Source: OLB6 sp964467455
GTDB lineage: Bacteria; Bacteroidota; Ignavibacteria; Kapaibacteriales; Kapaibacteriaceae
NCBI GenBank assembly: GCA_964467455.1
Contig: CAYXQJ010000009.1
Span: forward strand, 35,777-99,776
Direction: 5' to 3'
DNA: 64,000 nt
Shown here one piece after another: positions 44,643 to 53,467 of the stretch. Numbering within the stretch: position 1 is the first letter of the stretch; each line of letters begins with the position of its first letter. The translations under genes were made by a program, and so were the position numbers. The notes below the pieces were generated by a model. The model searched no databases, was not told the DNA's origin, and saw only the letters and a list, made by a program, of their open reading frames with translations.

Positions 44643-44703
44643 GTTCCCTCCTCTGGGATATGTGAACGGAACATACGGAGAAAACCGACCCCGTTGTGCT
44701 TTT

Positions 44704-45855
44704 TCACAGAATGACGAGCGGTACCGAGATCTGGGTCTTGGAGCTGGTGATCACGATCCGGTACGCCCCTTTCAATCCATTGACATCCAGTTGAGTCTGA
44801 CGGTGTTCAAGGGGCTGGGTCCACACCACCCTGCCCATGATATCGACGATGTTGGCCATGGTACCGGGCTGGGGATCGGCTTCGAGTTCCAAGGTGGCGA
44901 CGGTAGATGCTGGATTGGGATAGACCGATGCACGCGACGATGTTGGATCAGCAACGTCGAGTCCATTGGAGGCCTGTGCCTTGATCACGCGCACACCGTC
45001 CGTGGTTGCCAGATAGATGTTGCCGTGGCGATCCGTGCAGAGATCGAGAACCAATTTCTTGGCATTGAAAGCACCAATGACGCATTCGATCACCACTTCT
45101 TCAGATCGTGGGATGCAGGTTGCTGCGCTATCGTAGAGTGACTTCATATCTTGCTGAAATGCTGTCAATCCAAGGATCCGACCTCGGTCGTGATCATAGA
45201 CCTTACAATGCATGGTGTCATGATCCTGTGTCGTGTGGACGTCCATGCGCCCCAAGGCGACATCGACCGTGCCATGATAGGACTGAGTGAAGAACATCGC
45301 CGAACCCGTTGGAAGGAAATGGGCCGACGTCATCCGCTCCGGAAACGCCTGCACACGCTGCACTTCGTTTCGGTGCATGTCGATGCGCTGGACACCATAG
45401 GGGGTGATGAAGTGGAGTACGCCGTTGATCTCCATCACATCACGGATGCCGATGTGATACTTCTCACTAGGATCTGCCTTGAAGGCGATCCGTGGCAGCG
45501 TCCACTCACGTCCATCGAATATTGCCACTTCGCCGCGGGCCGAGATGGCGATCAATCTTCCCTCATCGTCGATCCGCACGCGGTCGATCGAGCCCTGTAC
45601 GAGGGGCGAGTTCTTTGATGTGAAGAGTACACACGCATTGCTGTCGGCAAAGACATCCTCGGCAGCGACGGAGATCCGTTCTTGTCGGTCGTACCGCAAC
45701 ATCTCGCCCTTGTGCAAGATCCACTGGATGTTGCCGACCGTATGAACGATACTCCGCGGTGCGAAGTAGTGCGTTGTGAACTGGATCGGGCAGCCGAATG
45801 CGACGCTCGCCACATAGAGAAGAATGGCGACAAGGAGTAAGAAGAACCGTTTCAT
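44704..45855 (-). CDS. Secreted protein with T9SS tail behind an SD hairpin
   Basis: The start is the ATG at 45855, next to GGAGGTTGTG, giving 383 residues. A GTG at 45897 in the same frame would translate through the hairpin and is unlikely. The signal peptide is LLLVAILLYVASVAFG. The body has propeller-like strands with repeated DxxGRLIAIS or DRHGNIYLATTDGV phrases. The tail ASVYPNPASTVATLELE to PLVIL is T9SS type A. It lies 74 bp downstream of the PD40 gene, and that gap holds a stem that covers its ribosome site. Confidence 0.8.
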   Translation of the reverse strand: MKRFFLLLVAILLYVASVAFGCPIQFTTHYFAPRSIVHTVGNIQWILHKGEMLRYDRQERISVAAEDVFADSNACVLFTSKNSPLVQGSIDRVRIDDEGRLIAISARGEVAIFDGREWTLPRIAFKADPSEKYHIGIRDVMEINGVLHFITPYGVQRIDMHRNEVQRVQAFPERMTSAHFLPTGSAMFFTQSYHGTVDVALGRMDVHTTQDHDTMHCKVYDHDRGRILGLTAFQQDMKSLYDSAATCIPRSEEVVIECVIGAFNAKKLVLDLCTDRHGNIYLATTDGVRVIKAQASNGLDVADPTSSRASVYPNPASTVATLELEADPQPGTMANIVDIMGRVVWTQPLEHRQTQLDVNGLKGAYRIVITSSKTQISVPLVIL

Positions 45856-45858
45856 CAC

Positions 45859-45891
45859 AACCTCCAAGGATAACGGTGGTACTTGGAGGTT
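45859..45891 (-). promoter_or_regulatory. SD-sequestering hairpin upstream of the T9SS gene
   Basis: On the minus strand AACCTCCAAG pairs perfectly with CTTGGAGGTT across a 13-nt loop. The right arm contains the GGAGG ribosome site, and the start ATG lies 3 nt after the stem. When folded, the site is masked. This suggests control at translation, for example by temperature, coupling from the upstream gene or a bound factor. Confidence 0.65.
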
Positions 45892-45929
45892 GGACACCGG
45901 AATGGTCGAAGAAGGTTACAACCGGTACG

Positions 45930-47990
45930 TCACTCGCACCCGCAGGCGCTCTTGCAATACGAGATCCTGCGACCCGGAGGAGCTTTGAGTGCGTCTTTGA
46001 CGATCTGAAAATTCGGGACAGTAATAGTGACGCCGGCCGCCCGCTTGTACTCGTAAGGAATATTACGGGCATCGATCGCTTCACCACGACTCATCACCGT
46101 CAACTGTCCGTTGTCGCGAAGTGTACCGTACAAAGGAATGGTCTCACGACAGATCCGATCGAACATCACGGAGAAATACAATGACCGCAGGTCGCTGAGT
46201 AGCTGATTGCCGCCGGCCTTCCCACCATATCCTTTGCTGTTGAAACGCTGTCGGGTACGGATGAACGGAATGATCTGCTCGTTCACAGCAATACCACTCA
46301 TGTACTGCTGGATGTCTTCCCAGGCCTTACCGGTGTATTGACACTTCGGATCGATGCTCCGGTCATCGGTGGTGCCGAACATGACGACTTGTACCGGCAG
46401 CTTTCGGCGTACGGCTTCCTGCATACAACTCTCGTTGAAGACGGCCGCGACCTCATCACGCATGCGATCAATGGCACTGTCCACCTGCGATGCCCACTGC
46501 GCACCGTTACGATCGAACTCGTCATAACGAACACAGTTCTCGTTCCGACGCGGGACGCGCTTCAATACTGCCGGCGTGAACTCATAGGCATATGCCTCAT
46601 TGCTCTCGCATGGCACTGGCTGCTGCAATTGTTCACACGACTTGTCATCCGTAAAGAGAGAGGTACATGGAGTGTAGGAGCGGTATTTATTCGTGGTCGG
46701 ACACCAATAGGCCGTGATGAAGAACGGCACATTGAAGGTTCGAAACACAAAGGCACACGTGTCGCGACTGATCGTAGTATCATACAGAAACACGGAGTGT
46801 TCGATGCGCTGTCCACAATCAGCAATATCGATCACGACGGTGTCGGTGTTGCCAACGTAAGCATCGGAATGTGGACGTGCCGTGATCTCGAGCGTACGAA
46901 GGCGATCGCTGTTGAACAACAACTCCCCTTCTGCTTGACGAAGGCGGTAGACCACTCGCCCCTTATCATCGGTCGTGATATTGTCAGTAACATCCATCCC
47001 CTTGTCACGAACCTTCACCGATGTGCGCACATAGCTGATACTGTCCATCGAACCGAACATGCGGCGGAGCTCGACGTCTTGTCTGGAGGTCTTTGCCACC
47101 ACGTTGATCACAACATCTACATCACACGTAGGCGATGTGGCACTGAAGATCTGATATCCGCCGCGAGGACGCTCGCGATCGCTACTGAAGACCAAGGTAC
47201 GTCCGTCCGGCGACCATGCCGGGTGGAGTTCATTGCTGCCACGCTGATTGACACCATCCATTGCCACGGCAACGGGCACTCCAACCGGGTGTCCGTCCGA
47301 GCCGAGTTCAACAGACCATAGGTCCAAGTCGCCGTTGACGCTACTCGCAAAATAAAGCCGACCGTCCGGGCCAACATTGGGTGCCACTTCATGATGGTAT
47401 TCCGTCGAGATCGTAGTCAACAACTCCGGCGTGGACCAACCGTCAGACGTCCTCCGCGTCAGATAGAGATCTGCTCTGCCACTTCCTGGCGCGCGCCTGT
47501 CAGAGCTGAAGTAGAGCGTCGTTCCGTTCTTGCCAAAGGCGGGAGTATCGTCCCAATGTTCGCTGTTGATCGGCAGCTCACTCGTATTCCACTTCGCACC
47601 GTCGAACATTGCCACGTATAGGTCATTACTCGTGCGCCGGCCGTTCATCTTGGCATCGGCAACATAGACCATCATATTCGGATCACACGGATGAAAGGTC
47701 GGTACGCCGACGTAGTTCGTTGACGGATCGTCAAACGGCGGCGTCCGCAGCTCCTGTGTTGTTGATGCTCCCGATCGTGGCGACATCACATACATCCGCC
47801 GCGATGTGAGATCGCTCGCGCCCACACCCGATGTGGTCCAGATCTCATACATGCCGTTACCGCTACGAAAGGCCACGGCATAGTTATCGGCGCCGGTATT
47901 CAAGACATCGATCGTTCGCACCTGCCCTATCACGTCTTGTAAGGGGGCGAGCAGACACACGACAATAACTAAACGCAACAACATGGTCAT
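45930..47990 (-). CDS. Periplasmic PD40 (TolB-like) propeller protein
   Basis: This 686-residue protein has a signal peptide (VIVVCLLAPLQDVIGQ); the starts ATG 47990 and ATG 47984 are equivalent. PD40 blades at about residues 70-300 include TPAFGKNGTTLYFSSDRR, VAPNVGPDGRLYFASSV and HPAWSPDGRTLVFSSDRE. A middle carboxypeptidase-regulatory-like domain (VVINVVAKTSRQDVELRRM) follows. The C-terminal region has GTLRDNGQLTVMSRGEAID and ends in CKSACGCE. It resembles a degenerate OmpA-type domain but lacks its core motifs. It starts 11 bp after the lipoprotein gene in the same run. Confidence 0.8.
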   Translation of the reverse strand: MTMLLRLVIVVCLLAPLQDVIGQVRTIDVLNTGADNYAVAFRSGNGMYEIWTTSGVGASDLTSRRMYVMSPRSGASTTQELRTPPFDDPSTNYVGVPTFHPCDPNMMVYVADAKMNGRRTSNDLYVAMFDGAKWNTSELPINSEHWDDTPAFGKNGTTLYFSSDRRAPGSGRADLYLTRRTSDGWSTPELLTTISTEYHHEVAPNVGPDGRLYFASSVNGDLDLWSVELGSDGHPVGVPVAVAMDGVNQRGSNELHPAWSPDGRTLVFSSDRERPRGGYQIFSATSPTCDVDVVINVVAKTSRQDVELRRMFGSMDSISYVRTSVKVRDKGMDVTDNITTDDKGRVVYRLRQAEGELLFNSDRLRTLEITARPHSDAYVGNTDTVVIDIADCGQRIEHSVFLYDTTISRDTCAFVFRTFNVPFFITAYWCPTTNKYRSYTPCTSLFTDDKSCEQLQQPVPCESNEAYAYEFTPAVLKRVPRRNENCVRYDEFDRNGAQWASQVDSAIDRMRDEVAAVFNESCMQEAVRRKLPVQVVMFGTTDDRSIDPKCQYTGKAWEDIQQYMSGIAVNEQIIPFIRTRQRFNSKGYGGKAGGNQLLSDLRSLYFSVMFDRICRETIPLYGTLRDNGQLTVMSRGEAIDARNIPYEYKRAAGVTITVPNFQIVKDALKAPPGRRISYCKSACGCE

Positions 47991-48001
47991 TCCACGATCC
48001 C

Positions 48002-49981
48002 TTAAGGCATGAATACAGGATAACAGATCTCCATGCAGACCTTGTTGAGACTTGGTCCGCCGGTACGGTCAGGAGCGATCTCCTGGATCCAGATCAACGC
48101 ACAGGCAGAGCCGGCATTCTTATAGAACAGTACCACATCGCCAACCTGCAGATTGGTGATCGGATTCTCTAATCCAGCCGGATTACTTCGTGCTTGGTCG
48201 CAGACGCTTGAAGAAGAAAGTGGATTCGTCGTGCAGATGTTCTGTCCCGGTGGCACATAGAAGTTCGACGCCACGCGCAAGAAGCCACCGTATGCCTGTG
48301 TGGTGCTGCCGTCGATCATGCCCGAGGCAAGGTCAACGCTCGTTGATGTGATGTTGTCGACGTAGACATCGTAGACCGAGAACTGCTGATTGTCGTTTTG
48401 ATATTCGATGCGGGCACGATCCTCGATCAACCGAATGCTCTCGGCGTAGACGTTCTGATATCCTTGCGGACGGAACTCACGCATACACTGATAGGTGAAG
48501 GCCCGACATTCCTTCTTCACCCAGGCATAGACGGGGAACCGCACGGGTTGACCACATCCTTGCACAATGATCTCTGCCGAAAAGAACTTCTCGAGATCTT
48601 GTCCTACTGCGGGATTCGGATTGTTCTCCCATGCAGCGGGCGTGACGACCACTGAGACCGTTACGCGTGATCGATACGACGAATCCGGAAATGGCTCAGC
48701 AGTGAAGCTGCTCTGCGACACGGCAAACCACGTTGGCTCCGTGCACGTGACGGTGACATCTACAGGACACGATCCCGTGTTATGCACGGTCAGCGTCGTA
48801 GTTGTAGAGCTATCCTGATACAGGCACTTCCGCAGCGTATCCACGGAGAACGTTACAGAACACTGCGGAACATCAACATAACCGTGTAAGACCACACGCA
48901 GTTGTTCGGCGCAATCCTTCGTTATTCCATCGGCTCCACGTTGCACTTGCAGACGGTAAATGACGGTGTCGGTATACGGCCCGGTAGACGTCGGCGTCAT
49001 CGTGAACTCGGGATTCGTGAACTGCCCGCCCCCTGACGTGGTCAAGACCTGATCGACGAGTTGGAGTCCGGGTGTGCGGGGCTGGCGGATCGCCGTAGCA
49101 ATGATCGTGCAGGCGGGGTCGACGTTTTGTGTAGATACGGCTGTGTCGAGTCGGGCTGTGATGGTACCGGTCTCATCAACGCAGAGTGTGTCGAGGGTAT
49201 CGACCACAGTTCCGCCCGGTGGGCAGTCGCATGACTCACATTCGACCGTACCGATCACGGTTAGCGACGTGGCAAAGGCCGGTTGACCAGTGAGGGCATC
49301 CGTTGCAGAGACATTGATCGTGCGTTGCGTTGTGTAGTTGTCACCTGTTGTTGTTGGCGTAAAGGTCATGCACAATTCAATAGCTGTTGCCGGAGTGCCG
49401 ATCGTGCGCACAGCATAGGTGAACTCGGCGTCGGTGGTATCGGACGAGACGGCGATCAATCCATTCGGACACGACGTTGGGAAGACGCGGCAGACGGTCG
49501 CAGAACGATCACCGGTCTCGGGACAAAGTTTTACGCGCGACGTGTCGGCATAGGTAAGCACATTGCAGGATCTGAGTGTATCGAAATTGAACTGCACGAC
49601 GGTGTCGTTGCATACCGGCATCACGGTCGTCACCGGCGGGATTCCGGCATATGGTCCTGCGTTTGGCGGAGCAACGGTCACGCTCACCGTATCACGTTGG
49701 ATCGACACTTGAGCAAGTTCGATCGTCGCGGTGCCCGCATTGTTGGTGCGCAAGAAACCTGCCGAAGGTGCGCCCACGCCCGTAAGACGTTGCCACGCAA
49801 CAGATGCTTCGGGGATCGGTGCATTGGAGGACGAGCGTACATCGACCGTGATCTTGCCGTTCTGCACAAGATCATTGGGTTGTACCGGGTCTTGGCAGCC
49901 ACTGACCACCAACCACAAACCACCAACTACCAACCACCAACCACCCAACCACCAACCACCCAACCACCAACCCTTGACCAT
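48002..49981 (-). CDS. Lipoprotein with Trp-rich signal peptide encoded by a DNA repeat
   Basis: I choose the ATG at 49981, 8 nt after GGAG, giving 659 residues. GTG codons at 49990 and 49987 overlap the upstream stop region. The signal peptide is a repeat of GWWLGG units ending in the lipobox LVVSGC at Cys28. It is translated directly from the AACCACC repeat. The mature protein has an Ig/big-like domain (ITVDVRSSSNAPIPEASVAW) and anchor-D-like domains with paired Cys (DTLCVDETGTITARLDTAV, DTLRKCLYQDSSTTTTLTVH). It ends in a domain with CREFTYQ-like residues (CRAFTYQCMREFRPQG). Lipid anchoring in the outer membrane is expected. Confidence 0.82.
   Translation of the reverse strand: MVKGWWLGGWWLGGWWLVVGGLWLVVSGCQDPVQPNDLVQNGKITVDVRSSSNAPIPEASVAWQRLTGVGAPSAGFLRTNNAGTATIELAQVSIQRDTVSVTVAPPNAGPYAGIPPVTTVMPVCNDTVVQFNFDTLRSCNVLTYADTSRVKLCPETGDRSATVCRVFPTSCPNGLIAVSSDTTDAEFTYAVRTIGTPATAIELCMTFTPTTTGDNYTTQRTINVSATDALTGQPAFATSLTVIGTVECESCDCPPGGTVVDTLDTLCVDETGTITARLDTAVSTQNVDPACTIIATAIRQPRTPGLQLVDQVLTTSGGGQFTNPEFTMTPTSTGPYTDTVIYRLQVQRGADGITKDCAEQLRVVLHGYVDVPQCSVTFSVDTLRKCLYQDSSTTTTLTVHNTGSCPVDVTVTCTEPTWFAVSQSSFTAEPFPDSSYRSRVTVSVVVTPAAWENNPNPAVGQDLEKFFSAEIIVQGCGQPVRFPVYAWVKKECRAFTYQCMREFRPQGYQNVYAESIRLIEDRARIEYQNDNQQFSVYDVYVDNITSTSVDLASGMIDGSTTQAYGGFLRVASNFYVPPGQNICTTNPLSSSSVCDQARSNPAGLENPITNLQVGDVVLFYKNAGSACALIWIQEIAPDRTGGPSLNKVCMEICYPVFMP
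49905..49973. repeat. AACCACC low-complexity repeat coding a signal peptide
   Basis: About ten near-copies of ACCAACC and CCACC words. On the minus strand the text is GGTTGGTGG repeated, which reads as Trp-Trp-Leu-Gly-Gly in the lipoprotein signal peptide. The G-pairs could form a two-quartet G-quadruplex. Confidence 0.9.
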
Positions 49982-49983
49982 AT

Positions 49984-51033
49984 TCACCACTCCAATCGAT
50001 ATGCGATACGCAGCAAGACGCTGTGCACATTGTTCGTATTCACGCGATACAACTCATCGCAGTCCGGACATGGCGTCCGGAGGTTGAGACGGAGGTACCG
50101 ATACTGTGCCGAGACGGACACGACATCCCACAGGGGCAGTCCAACGCCGATGCCGCCGAACCATTCACCGTAGTCATCCGGATTGATCGACGGGTCTGCA
50201 CCTGCACCTTCAAAGTCTGTGGGAAACAGCATGCCCCCTTCCACAAAAAGATAGGGTCTGAAGTCGCCGCGTTCATTCACCGTTTCATGGGCCACATAGG
50301 CACGGTGATCATACCGTTGCAGATCGTAGAGTTGATCGAATCCGGGACCTGGAGACAGCGTGTCACCCGTGCGATCACAACTGAATGCGCAGGCATTCGG
50401 CACAAAGGAGGAGCGACGTTGTGTTGTCCACGATGAAAACGAGAACCGAAGATGTCCCATCGGACCAAGGCGCCAACGTCCGGCCTCCGACAATGCCGTG
50501 GCTCCGAGCGCCAATGACAGCCGTTCACCAAGAAGATCTCCGAAGGGGGCGACCAGTACCTCAGCACCGAACAGCATGTTGTCGAAGCCGATCTGGGGTG
50601 TATCCGACTCATCAGCGCCGGCATAGGCCAACACCGGGCCGATCTCGAGCCATGAGTCTTTCGTGTCTTCGCGTTGCAGTCGCTCGAACTCGCGCAGCGG
50701 AAGCACGGGCACGCGAACCGGCGGCACCTTGCCGAGGGTGAGACCGAGCTGAAGGGCACCGATGTCGGAGATCGCGATCGACGTGTCGCGGCACACGGTA
50801 CCATCGAGGTACGTCAGCCGAAGTGACTGTCGAAGTCGGCCGTTGACGACGCTCGTATCTCGTTGTGCGCTCACGAAGACACGCTTCGTGATCACCTCAC
50901 CGGACGCATCTTCGACGCGGAACTCGGTGTCGGCAGGCCGGGCGCAAGGGATCGCGCACGGACGGCATGAATCGGCAGGTGCGGCGTGCACTTCGCTAGC
51001 CGCAATGATCAGAAAAAGGACCAATGGCACCAT
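49984..51033 (-). CDS. Outer-membrane barrel protein
   Basis: I choose the ATG at 51033, giving 349 residues and a clear signal peptide (MVPLVLFLIIAASEVHA). A TTG further upstream would add 14 residues that do not suit a signal. The mature N-terminus has Cys pairs (CRPCAIPC). From about residue 130, alternating strands (LEIGPVLAYAG, GAEVLVAPFGDLLGERLSLA, HLRFSFSSW, RPYLFVEGGMLFP, FGGIGVGLPLWDVVSVSAQY) look like an outer-membrane barrel ending in aromatic EW. The stop overlaps the possible GTG starts of the lipoprotein gene, so the two are probably co-translated. It is the first gene of the six-gene run. Confidence 0.78.
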   Translation of the reverse strand: MVPLVLFLIIAASEVHAAPADSCRPCAIPCARPADTEFRVEDASGEVITKRVFVSAQRDTSVVNGRLRQSLRLTYLDGTVCRDTSIAISDIGALQLGLTLGKVPPVRVPVLPLREFERLQREDTKDSWLEIGPVLAYAGADESDTPQIGFDNMLFGAEVLVAPFGDLLGERLSLALGATALSEAGRWRLGPMGHLRFSFSSWTTQRRSSFVPNACAFSCDRTGDTLSPGPGFDQLYDLQRYDHRAYVAHETVNERGDFRPYLFVEGGMLFPTDFEGAGADPSINPDDYGEWFGGIGVGLPLWDVVSVSAQYRYLRLNLRTPCPDCDELYRVNTNNVHSVLLRIAYRLEW

Positions 51034-51140
51034 GGCGCCAATGATACGGCAGGACGGTGGAAGAACGGGATTCAACCCTGAAAAATCACGGTTTTATGGT
51101 AAGTACATCCACTGAATGCTCAACGACTTACGGCTACGTG

Positions 51141-51194
51141 CCCGGCAGCGTCGCTCCCCGGCAGCATTACCCGGCAGCATTGCTCCCCGGCAAG
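51141..51194. repeat. CCCGGCA-box intergenic repeat, copy j
   Basis: Four CCCGGCA boxes with AGCGTCGCTC and AGCATTGCTC spacers, in the usual orientation, followed by AAGGTTAGG. It lies upstream of the AAA ATPase gene. Confidence 0.88.
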
Positions 51195-51245
51195 GTTAGG
51201 AGTTGGATCCCCGGATGTCACATCTCACTCGGGTAAAACCACTAT

Positions 51246-51285
51246 CCACCAACCACCAACCACCAACCACAGACCACCAACCACC
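51246..51285. repeat. AACCACC low-complexity repeat at the AAA ATPase start
   Basis: Five CCACCAA-type units directly precede the ATG at 51286, so no ribosome site is visible there. This is the second copy of the repeat that codes the lipoprotein signal peptide 1.3 kb away. Confidence 0.85.
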
Positions 51286-53010
51286 ATGCATCTCTCCCAT
51301 ACCCTCCTTACCGTTGGGCGACAGATCATGACCGATGATGCCGTGATCTCGCTGGACACGATCGATGACCTCCTGAAAACGTTCAGTGCCTATGCCCTTG
51401 ACCGGCCTGCCATTGCTCTCCTCACCACGGCCTGGGCGATGATCCACGATCCGGAGAACGAGAACAGCTACGTCCTCTCGCGGCACTTGCTCACCAAGAC
51501 CTTTGGTGAATTGCACGCCGTCGGCCATGCATCCGTGCTCTCCGGCATGGTCGACAGCGGGATCTTATCGGCCATCGATGAGAACGGCGATTGGCTGCTG
51601 CATAAACGCGTGCGGTTCTCGATCGACATCGAAGTGAACATCGAAAGGGCCGAGTTGACGGGCCACCTGCCCCCTGCCAAGATCTATGAGACCGAAGATG
51701 AGGTGATCGATGCCTATATCGCACTCGGCAAGCGGATGAGCAACGAGCCGACGTTCAACGTCAGTGGGCAACGGCGGATCTCAGCCATGATGCAGATCGT
51801 CTCGCAACAACGTCGATCAACGCGATTCCCGTTCACCGAACATCTTGAGCAGGCAGGGCTCTCGCTGATGGATCGTCTGGCGATCTGCCTGCTGGCCCAT
51901 GCCGATACGGCGCACCAGTTGATGACGGTTGACGAGCTCATCTTGCAATTGCAGACCTTCGATCTTATCGATCACGACAACGATGAAGAGTCGGTATCGA
52001 AACATCTATCACAGAAGGGGCTGGTAAAGATCCTCGAAGATCAGCATATGCGCATGCACTCCATACCCATTGTGTTGAGTGATGACCTTCGGACGTTGAT
52101 GCGACTTGACGAGCCGAAACGCGGCGGGATCGGCGGCAAGCGATACGATGCCGAGGGGCGATTCACGGTCATCACCCCTGCGCAGGGTCTCGATGATGTG
52201 ATCGTCGACCAAGAGACCACGAAACTGTTGCGCTTAGGTGTAGAACGCTTTCGGAAGAATACCACCCGTCTTTTGGCTGAATGGGGCGTGCAGGTACCGG
52301 GATATACCGCCACCACACAAGACCGACTGATCGTGCTGCTGTTCGGTCCGCCCGGAACCGGCAAGACGATGGCGGCCTATGCGATGGCCTACGAGCTACA
52401 GCGCGACGTGGTCACGATCGATGGGTCCAGTTTCTTGGCGTCGTATGTCGGCGATAGTGAGAAGCGATTACGCGAGATCTTTGTCCAACTTCGATACCTC
52501 CGAACGAAAACGTCGACGTCACCGGTAGTGGTGATCAACGAAGCCGACGCCATGCTTCATCGGCGTATTCAGGCGGAGCACTCTGCCGACCATATGCGCA
52601 ACAATCTCGTCGCGATCTTGCTCGAGGAAATGGAGCGTTTTGAAGGGTTGCTGATCTTAACGGTCAACGACGTCCAACGTATGGATGAGGCCTTCTCCCG
52701 ACGCATCGATATGAAGGTCCGCATCGATCGTCCGGATGTTGCGCTGCGCCAACGGCTGTGGGACCTCTACCTGCCCCCTACCATACCGGGCAGCGAGACC
52801 ATCGACCGTCAGGCGTTGGCACGCCGCTACGAACTTACCGGCGGACAGATCCGATTGATCGTCGCCAACGCCTGCGTCGACGCTGTCCTCGCTCCCGAGC
52901 CGAGCGACAACGGGATCACGATCGACGATCTTGAACGGTATGTTTCGTTAGAAATGAATGGTCAGTTCGAGCGAGAACAGCGTCGATTCTTAGGATTTAC
53001 AGGATCGTAG
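51286..53010 (+). CDS. AAA+ ATPase with NEAD Walker B
   Basis: This 574-residue protein has an N-terminal helical region of about 300 residues and one classical AAA domain. It shows Walker A FGPPGTGKTMAAYA near residue 354, Walker B VVVINEADAM near 415 with Asn in place of the usual Asp, sensor 1 LTVNDVQRM, and SRRID with the arginine-finger position. The substrate is unknown; such ATPases remodel or unfold proteins. Two starts are possible: 51286 right after the AACCACC repeat, or the ATG at 51328. The stop overlaps the convergent gene by 14 bp. No nearby tail-sheath or protease genes suggest a partner. Confidence 0.85.
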   Translation: MHLSHTLLTVGRQIMTDDAVISLDTIDDLLKTFSAYALDRPAIALLTTAWAMIHDPENENSYVLSRHLLTKTFGELHAVGHASVLSGMVDSGILSAIDENGDWLLHKRVRFSIDIEVNIERAELTGHLPPAKIYETEDEVIDAYIALGKRMSNEPTFNVSGQRRISAMMQIVSQQRRSTRFPFTEHLEQAGLSLMDRLAICLLAHADTAHQLMTVDELILQLQTFDLIDHDNDEESVSKHLSQKGLVKILEDQHMRMHSIPIVLSDDLRTLMRLDEPKRGGIGGKRYDAEGRFTVITPAQGLDDVIVDQETTKLLRLGVERFRKNTTRLLAEWGVQVPGYTATTQDRLIVLLFGPPGTGKTMAAYAMAYELQRDVVTIDGSSFLASYVGDSEKRLREIFVQLRYLRTKTSTSPVVVINEADAMLHRRIQAEHSADHMRNNLVAILLEEMERFEGLLILTVNDVQRMDEAFSRRIDMKVRIDRPDVALRQRLWDLYLPPTIPGSETIDRQALARRYELTGGQIRLIVANACVDAVLAPEPSDNGITIDDLERYVSLEMNGQFEREQRRFLGFTGS

Positions 53011-53455
53011 AACGGCGAAGAAGTCGAACTTTCGTCGAATACTCGATCAATGCAGCAACACAAAATGCGACCACCGCTGTAACCGCCACACTTGTGCCGG
53101 GACCAACATGGAAACCACCTGCCATGACGGACAGTGCAGCGGCGATCAGCGCCATGGTAATGAACGCGATCAGCGTATTCCACAGTGCTAACATGAATAC
53201 GGTGGGAAAGAACGGAGGCTTCTGCCCATCTGTCTTAAACGTGAAATACGCAATGCCGGTTAGGATAAATGCCAGTGAGCATGCTAAAAATAGCGAGCTC
53301 GCGATCACGGAATGAGACATTGACGCTATGTCTGGACTGGCAATGACCAGATCTGTATGGTCACGCACTGTGAACCAATTGATCGCTGCATTGATCACGC
53401 CATTTGCGACGCCGGTGATCAATGCGCCTTTGAGGATGTTATTGTTTGTGCTCAC
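52997..53455 (-). CDS. Small four-helix membrane protein
   Basis: This 152-residue protein starts at a GTG after AAAGG. Hydrophobic segments lie near residues 8-28, 50-72, 85-108 and 115-140 (GALITGVANGVINAAINWF, VIASSLFLACSLAFILTGI, FMLALWNTLIAFITMALIA, TSVAVTAVVAFCVAALIE). No family is recognised. It is the last gene of the SDR-porin operon, 12 bp after the porin stop. Its 3' end overlaps the convergent AAA gene. Confidence 0.7.
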   Translation of the reverse strand: MSTNNNILKGALITGVANGVINAAINWFTVRDHTDLVIASPDIASMSHSVIASSLFLACSLAFILTGIAYFTFKTDGQKPPFFPTVFMLALWNTLIAFITMALIAAALSVMAGGFHVGPGTSVAVTAVVAFCVAALIEYSTKVRLLRRSTIL

Positions 53456-53467
53456 AAAGGACCTTTA

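Larger units (their letters stand above)
51034..51285. promoter_or_regulatory. Divergent promoter region with two repeat families
   Basis: This 252-bp region separates the six-gene minus-strand run from the AAA ATPase. It holds an AT-richer stretch at 51075-51120, CCCGGCA copy j at 51141-51194 and an AACCACC repeat at 51246-51285. Promoters for both directions should lie here; I could not assign boxes. Confidence 0.4.

Noticed and set aside
4151..51194. CCCGGCA arrays as integron attC sites
   Set aside because: No GTTRRRY/RYYYAAC core sites and no integrase in the window.
52997..53010. Convergent 14-bp overlap of AAA and membrane-protein genes as a regulatory antisense pair
   Set aside because: Short 3' overlaps are common in compact genomes, and no further structure is seen.
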